From positions 1 to 10,858 of the forward strand of contig CALCVH010000163.1 in assembly GCA_937907585.1 (NCBI GenBank): a stretch of DNA of 10,858 bases, written 5' to 3'. A program made the position numbers and the translations under genes. This DNA comes from an uncultured Bacillota bacterium (lineage in GTDB: Bacteria > Bacillota_I > Bacilli_A > Izemoplasmatales > UBA1188). The stretch's first letter is position 1; every line of letters starts with the position of its first letter. Below the pieces are notes generated by a model. That model worked only from the letters and a program-made list of their open reading frames with translations. It did no database searches and was not told the DNA's origin. This document shows, piece after piece, positions 8,120 through 10,858 of the stretch.

Positions 8120-10069
8120 ATGGCAGTTTTCAAAGAACAACTTAACTACGTCACAAGTATCTACGTTAAAAATAATGAAATTGATGTTTTAAGGTCTTCA
8201 CTTAAGACCTTAAAAACACTAATTTCAAGTAGAGATATAAGCCCAGTAAACAAGGAATTATCCCTTCACTTGTTCTTTTGTACATACTGTAAGATTGCGT
8301 TACTAGATTTAAGAGATGAAAGATTTAATCATGAAATATCAGAAAACTATATTATTAATCTAGAAAATTATCTATCAAAAGCTCAAAAGAATGATTTAGA
8401 AAATGCGGTATTAACACTCCAAAATTCCATAAGGTTAATCAAGCATTTAGAAACAGTCTATGAAGACTATAGATATAACTATAGTTTAGTTTTTGATAAT
8501 GATAATAACATAGTAATAAATGATATTGATAAAGCGAAAGAGATAAGCGATTACGCTAATAAACAAATGAAATTAATAGAGGAATATAAAGGATATAATC
8601 CATTTATAGATAAGATTTCATTTATCGATTTAAAGGAGATATCTCTTCATCTATTTAAAGTATTAAATGATAAAACTATAGAAGCAGTAAGAACTTTAAA
8701 CAATAAAGATATTAAGAGAGTCTTTGACGAACAATGTATTGTGTTAGATAATGAAATGGCCAATAAATATGAATATTATCCAGGATTATCTAATGATATA
8801 AATAAAAATAATGGCTTTTATGTTTTATTTTCACCATTTGAAATAGAAGCTGAGCTCGCAACATATTATTATGAAATAACTAAGAATAAAAAGTTCGTTG
8901 TAATCAATGCGTTAAATGTTAAAGTTAAAGATTATGATACATTATTTAATTCTATATCTCTTCTTGACTATAACGTACTAGTATTGAACCTTGAAAACCT
9001 AGTTGATAATAGAAAGAAATCATTTCTTAAAGGTTTATATGGCTTATCAAAACAAAGATACGTATTTGTGCATAACCCATACGCCAGCATTCTAATGTAT
9101 GATGAATATGTTAAATACGCTAAAGAATTAGATATTCTTAAAAGCTATGAACTATCTTATGTATATATCAACTTCCCACCATTTAATTCTTTAATTGATA
9201 TTTTGGAAAAGAAAAATATCATATCTAAAGAAGATGATAAAGAAAGAATTAGAAACGAGCTCAAATTCATGGGCTATTACGGACTAAATGTGCTTATAAA
9301 TAGCTATGTGTTTGGAAAGAATTGGTTTGAAATCGCTAAAAGTATATCTGATTCGAACACTAGTAAAGTAATTCAATATCTTGATAATTTGCCATCTCAA
9401 ATACAACTAATTGATTATGGATGGTGCGAGATTGAAACTGGTAAGAATTATTTATCTAAACAATCAGTCATTTATGATTATGATAATATCCATATCGTAA
9501 ATAAAGTAAATATTAAAAAGATAATGAACGCTAAACTACCTTTAGATGAAAAGATTGGAACGATGGTCCAATACGTACTACTTGCGGGTGATGATGAAAT
9601 TTATTTTAAAGAATTATCTAAGGAAGATAAAGAATCTAGAATTAAACTTGCGACTGAACTAGTATACGTTATATTTGGATTTGATTATCTACCTGAAGTT
9701 ATCTTTGAAAAAGATGACTTATGGGCTGGACTAAATGTAAATAGAGGTCAAATTATCAAATATAGTACAAAATACTATAATGATTTTGAATCTATTATGA
9801 ATACAATATGTCATGAATGTAGACACACATTCCAACATTTTGCGTATTCAACATATAATGAAAACTTCAGCAAGGTTTATGGCATCAGCAAGAATATGAT
9901 CAGCGAATGGAGAGAGAATCTAACGCACTATTCATCATTATCATCATTAGATAGAGATGATAAATATTACGCATATAGATACCAAGTAGTTGAAGCTGAT
10001 GCGAATGCGTTTGCGCAGGATTGTATAGATGGCGCCGCAAGATCATATAACACCATTAATTTTGAATAG
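8120..10069 (+). CDS. HExxH zincin with degenerate ATPase-like middle domain
   Basis: The 649-residue product has no signal peptide or membrane helix, so it is probably cytosolic. Residues 1-115 are helical. Residues 230-400 alternate strands and helices in the order of a P-loop/AAA fold: FYVLFSP (233-239), KFVVINA (258-264), NVLVLNLENL (285-294, Walker-B-like but without the acidic D-E pair), YVFVHNP (314-320, sensor-1-like) and YVYINFPP (347-354). There is no GxxxxGK[ST], so any such domain is inactive in ATP hydrolysis. The C-terminus carries H565-E566-C-R-H569, then an aromatic/His helix, and about 56 residues later YQVVEADANAF, where E625 would be the third zinc ligand of a gluzincin-type peptidase. 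An HE(L/V/C)RHxxQ helix followed by such an E-x-DA motif is familiar from Firmicute metallopeptidase and toxin-like domains; naming the family would need a profile search. The start has no clear Shine-Dalgarno and lies 2 nt after the upstream stop, which suggests coupled translation. Substrate unknown. Confidence 0.85.
   Translation: MAVFKEQLNYVTSIYVKNNEIDVLRSSLKTLKTLISSRDISPVNKELSLHLFFCTYCKIALLDLRDERFNHEISENYIINLENYLSKAQKNDLENAVLTLQNSIRLIKHLETVYEDYRYNYSLVFDNDNNIVINDIDKAKEISDYANKQMKLIEEYKGYNPFIDKISFIDLKEISLHLFKVLNDKTIEAVRTLNNKDIKRVFDEQCIVLDNEMANKYEYYPGLSNDINKNNGFYVLFSPFEIEAELATYYYEITKNKKFVVINALNVKVKDYDTLFNSISLLDYNVLVLNLENLVDNRKKSFLKGLYGLSKQRYVFVHNPYASILMYDEYVKYAKELDILKSYELSYVYINFPPFNSLIDILEKKNIISKEDDKERIRNELKFMGYYGLNVLINSYVFGKNWFEIAKSISDSNTSKVIQYLDNLPSQIQLIDYGWCEIETGKNYLSKQSVIYDYDNIHIVNKVNIKKIMNAKLPLDEKIGTMVQYVLLAGDDEIYFKELSKEDKESRIKLATELVYVIFGFDYLPEVIFEKDDLWAGLNVNRGQIIKYSTKYYNDFESIMNTICHECRHTFQHFAYSTYNENFSKVYGISKNMISEWRENLTHYSSLSSLDRDDKYYAYRYQVVEADANAFAQDCIDGAARSYNTINFE
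8187..8215 (+). other. Perfect 12-bp inverted repeat inside the zincin gene
   Basis: The arms ttttaaggtctt (8187-8198) and aagaccttaaaa (8204-8215) are perfect reverse complements around a 5-nt loop (cactt). The structure begins 67 nt into the zincin gene. No run of T follows on either strand, so it is not an intrinsic terminator. It could form an mRNA hairpin that affects translation or processing between the two coupled genes; that role is inference. Confidence 0.6.
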
Positions 10070-10073
10070 GAGG
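10069..10073 (+). promoter_or_regulatory. Ribosome binding site sharing a base with the upstream stop codon
   Basis: GGAGG starts at the last base of the TAG stop of the zincin gene and lies 4 nt before the ATG at 10078. This fixes the start of the DUF4011-like gene and implies that ribosomes finishing the zincin could re-initiate on it. Confidence 0.7.
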
Positions 10074-10077
10074 ATTT

Positions 10078-10858
10078 ATGGATTTACTAGAAAAATATAT
10101 TGTAGAACTTCTTCATATTAGCGAAGTTGATAAAAACAATCTTATTGATATATACGCCAAAAGAAACACAACAATTGAATTATCATCTTTAATTGGATAT
10201 ACATATAAAGAATGTCTAGATGTTATAAAGAAGAAGATAGGCAAAATTGGTAATACATTTTTAAAAGATAGTTCTAGAGATAATGTAGATCAAAAGATTG
10301 GGATAGATTCAACATTTTTTGACTGGCAGTTTTTAGATGGTTCTAAAGATAAAGAATATCTAGCTAAATATGTAGATTCTATATATAAAAATATTTCATC
10401 AAAAGGTTTTAATCCTCTATTCTTAAGCATAGGATTATTAAGATGGAAAGTATCATATAAAGATACTAATAAAATAATTGAAACACCTTTAATTATCTTC
10501 CCAATCAAATTAATAAGAAGCGGTCAAGCATCTCCAATCACTATTGAATTTGTCGATGATGATATCTATTTTAACCCATGTCTTTACTATAAACTACTTG
10601 AACAGATCCCTTCAGATGTAGTTGAGAAGATGCCTAGACCAAGCGGAAATAATGATAATAGTTTAACTAGCGTTATTGACTTAAATTCTTTAACAGTAGA
10701 CTACTTTGATAAGATAGAAGAATATGTAAAATTAAACAATAAATCTCAAGATACTGTATTTGAAATAATAAAGGATAAAGTATTTATTTCTGAATATAAT
10801 CATGAAGATATATGCATGTATTATGATTTAAAGAATCATTATAATAAAGTATATTTAA
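10078..10858 (+). CDS. DUF4011-like protein, N-terminal part; probable SF1 helicase (3' truncated)
   Basis: 260 codons are visible and the frame runs off the window end. After a helical start (1-60), residues 90-260 follow the pattern of DUF4011 domains. GFNPLFLSIGLLRW at 110-123 corresponds to the family's 'LxLxLGFLEW' strand, ETPLIIFPIKLIRSG at 135-149 to its 'APLLLVPVELxR' strand, and YFNPCLYYKLLEQI at 164-177 to the conserved Asn and following Leu-rich helix. VFISEYNHEDICMYYDL at 235-251 corresponds to 'LGLFSFxKFxMYxDL'. In characterised gene layouts DUF4011 is the N-terminal module of very large proteins that continue with a superfamily-1 (UPF1-like) helicase and often a DUF3320 or MTES_1575 nuclease-like end; here that part would lie beyond the window and is not seen. 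The family's usual N-terminal 'LLDLSLRNxLLN' motif is not recognisable, so this is a diverged member. It follows the zincin gene by 8 nt. The assignment is from remembered family patterns. Confidence 0.72.
   Translation, partial: MDLLEKYIVELLHISEVDKNNLIDIYAKRNTTIELSSLIGYTYKECLDVIKKKIGKIGNTFLKDSSRDNVDQKIGIDSTFFDWQFLDGSKDKEYLAKYVDSIYKNISSKGFNPLFLSIGLLRWKVSYKDTNKIIETPLIIFPIKLIRSGQASPITIEFVDDDIYFNPCLYYKLLEQIPSDVVEKMPRPSGNNDNSLTSVIDLNSLTVDYFDKIEEYVKLNNKSQDTVFEIIKDKVFISEYNHEDICMYYDLKNHYNKVYL

Noticed and set aside
8187..8215. The 12-bp inverted repeat as an intrinsic terminator
   Set aside because: No T run follows on either strand and it lies well inside an intact coding region.
1..10858. Mycoplasma-type code in which TGA means tryptophan
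   Set aside because: Every tryptophan in the long frames is TGG and none contains an in-frame TGA.

Overview
The window is about 10.9 kb of AT-rich bacterial DNA in which every gene lies on the + strand and nearly every base is coding. The low GC, near-exclusive AGA for arginine, AGGAGG-type ribosome binding sites, and a membrane-anchored MBG/InlB-like repeat protein suggest an uncultured low-GC Bacillota lineage (Erysipelotrichia, RF39 or Mollicutes relatives). This placement is an inference. Tryptophan is TGG throughout and no gene carries in-frame TGA, so the standard bacterial code fits and a Mycoplasma-type code does not. None of the six visible stop codons is TGA (four TAA, two TAG).

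Layout: (A) the 3' end of a zinc-ribbon protein (2-349); (B) a 558-residue protein with four CxxC knuckles (342-2018); (C) a 1174-residue protein with five N-terminal membrane helices, an InlB-like segment and a long extracellular stack of MBG/Ig-like repeats (2020-5544); (D) a 365-residue protein with an N-terminal zinc ribbon and a Sel1/TPR-like helical segment (5546-6643); (E) a 483-residue helical, coiled-coil protein with a highly charged tail (6666-8117); (F) a 649-residue protein whose middle resembles a P-loop ATPase without its catalytic motifs and whose C-terminus is an HExxH zincin (8120-10069); (G) the first 260 residues of a DUF4011-like protein, probably a large superfamily-1 helicase (10078 to the window end).

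Junctions are an 8-nt overlap (A/B) and gaps of 1, 1, 22, 2 and 8 nt. There is no room for internal promoters or terminators in the gaps, so A-G probably form one operon that extends past both window edges. No stretch over 300 bases lacks a gene. I see no tRNA, rRNA, CRISPR array, transposase or integrase.

How the genes work together is not known. The set combines several intracellular zinc-ribbon proteins, one membrane protein with a large ectodomain, a coiled-coil protein, a metalloprotease-like protein and a helicase-like protein. It looks like a co-expressed multi-component system I cannot match to a named one. Two broad readings are possible: a cell-envelope or surface assembly apparatus, or a defence/conflict island in which the peptidase and the DUF4011-type helicase are effectors. 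The sequence alone does not decide between them. A shared and unusual alanine codon-context rule across the well-sampled genes B-F argues against a patchwork of recent insertions.
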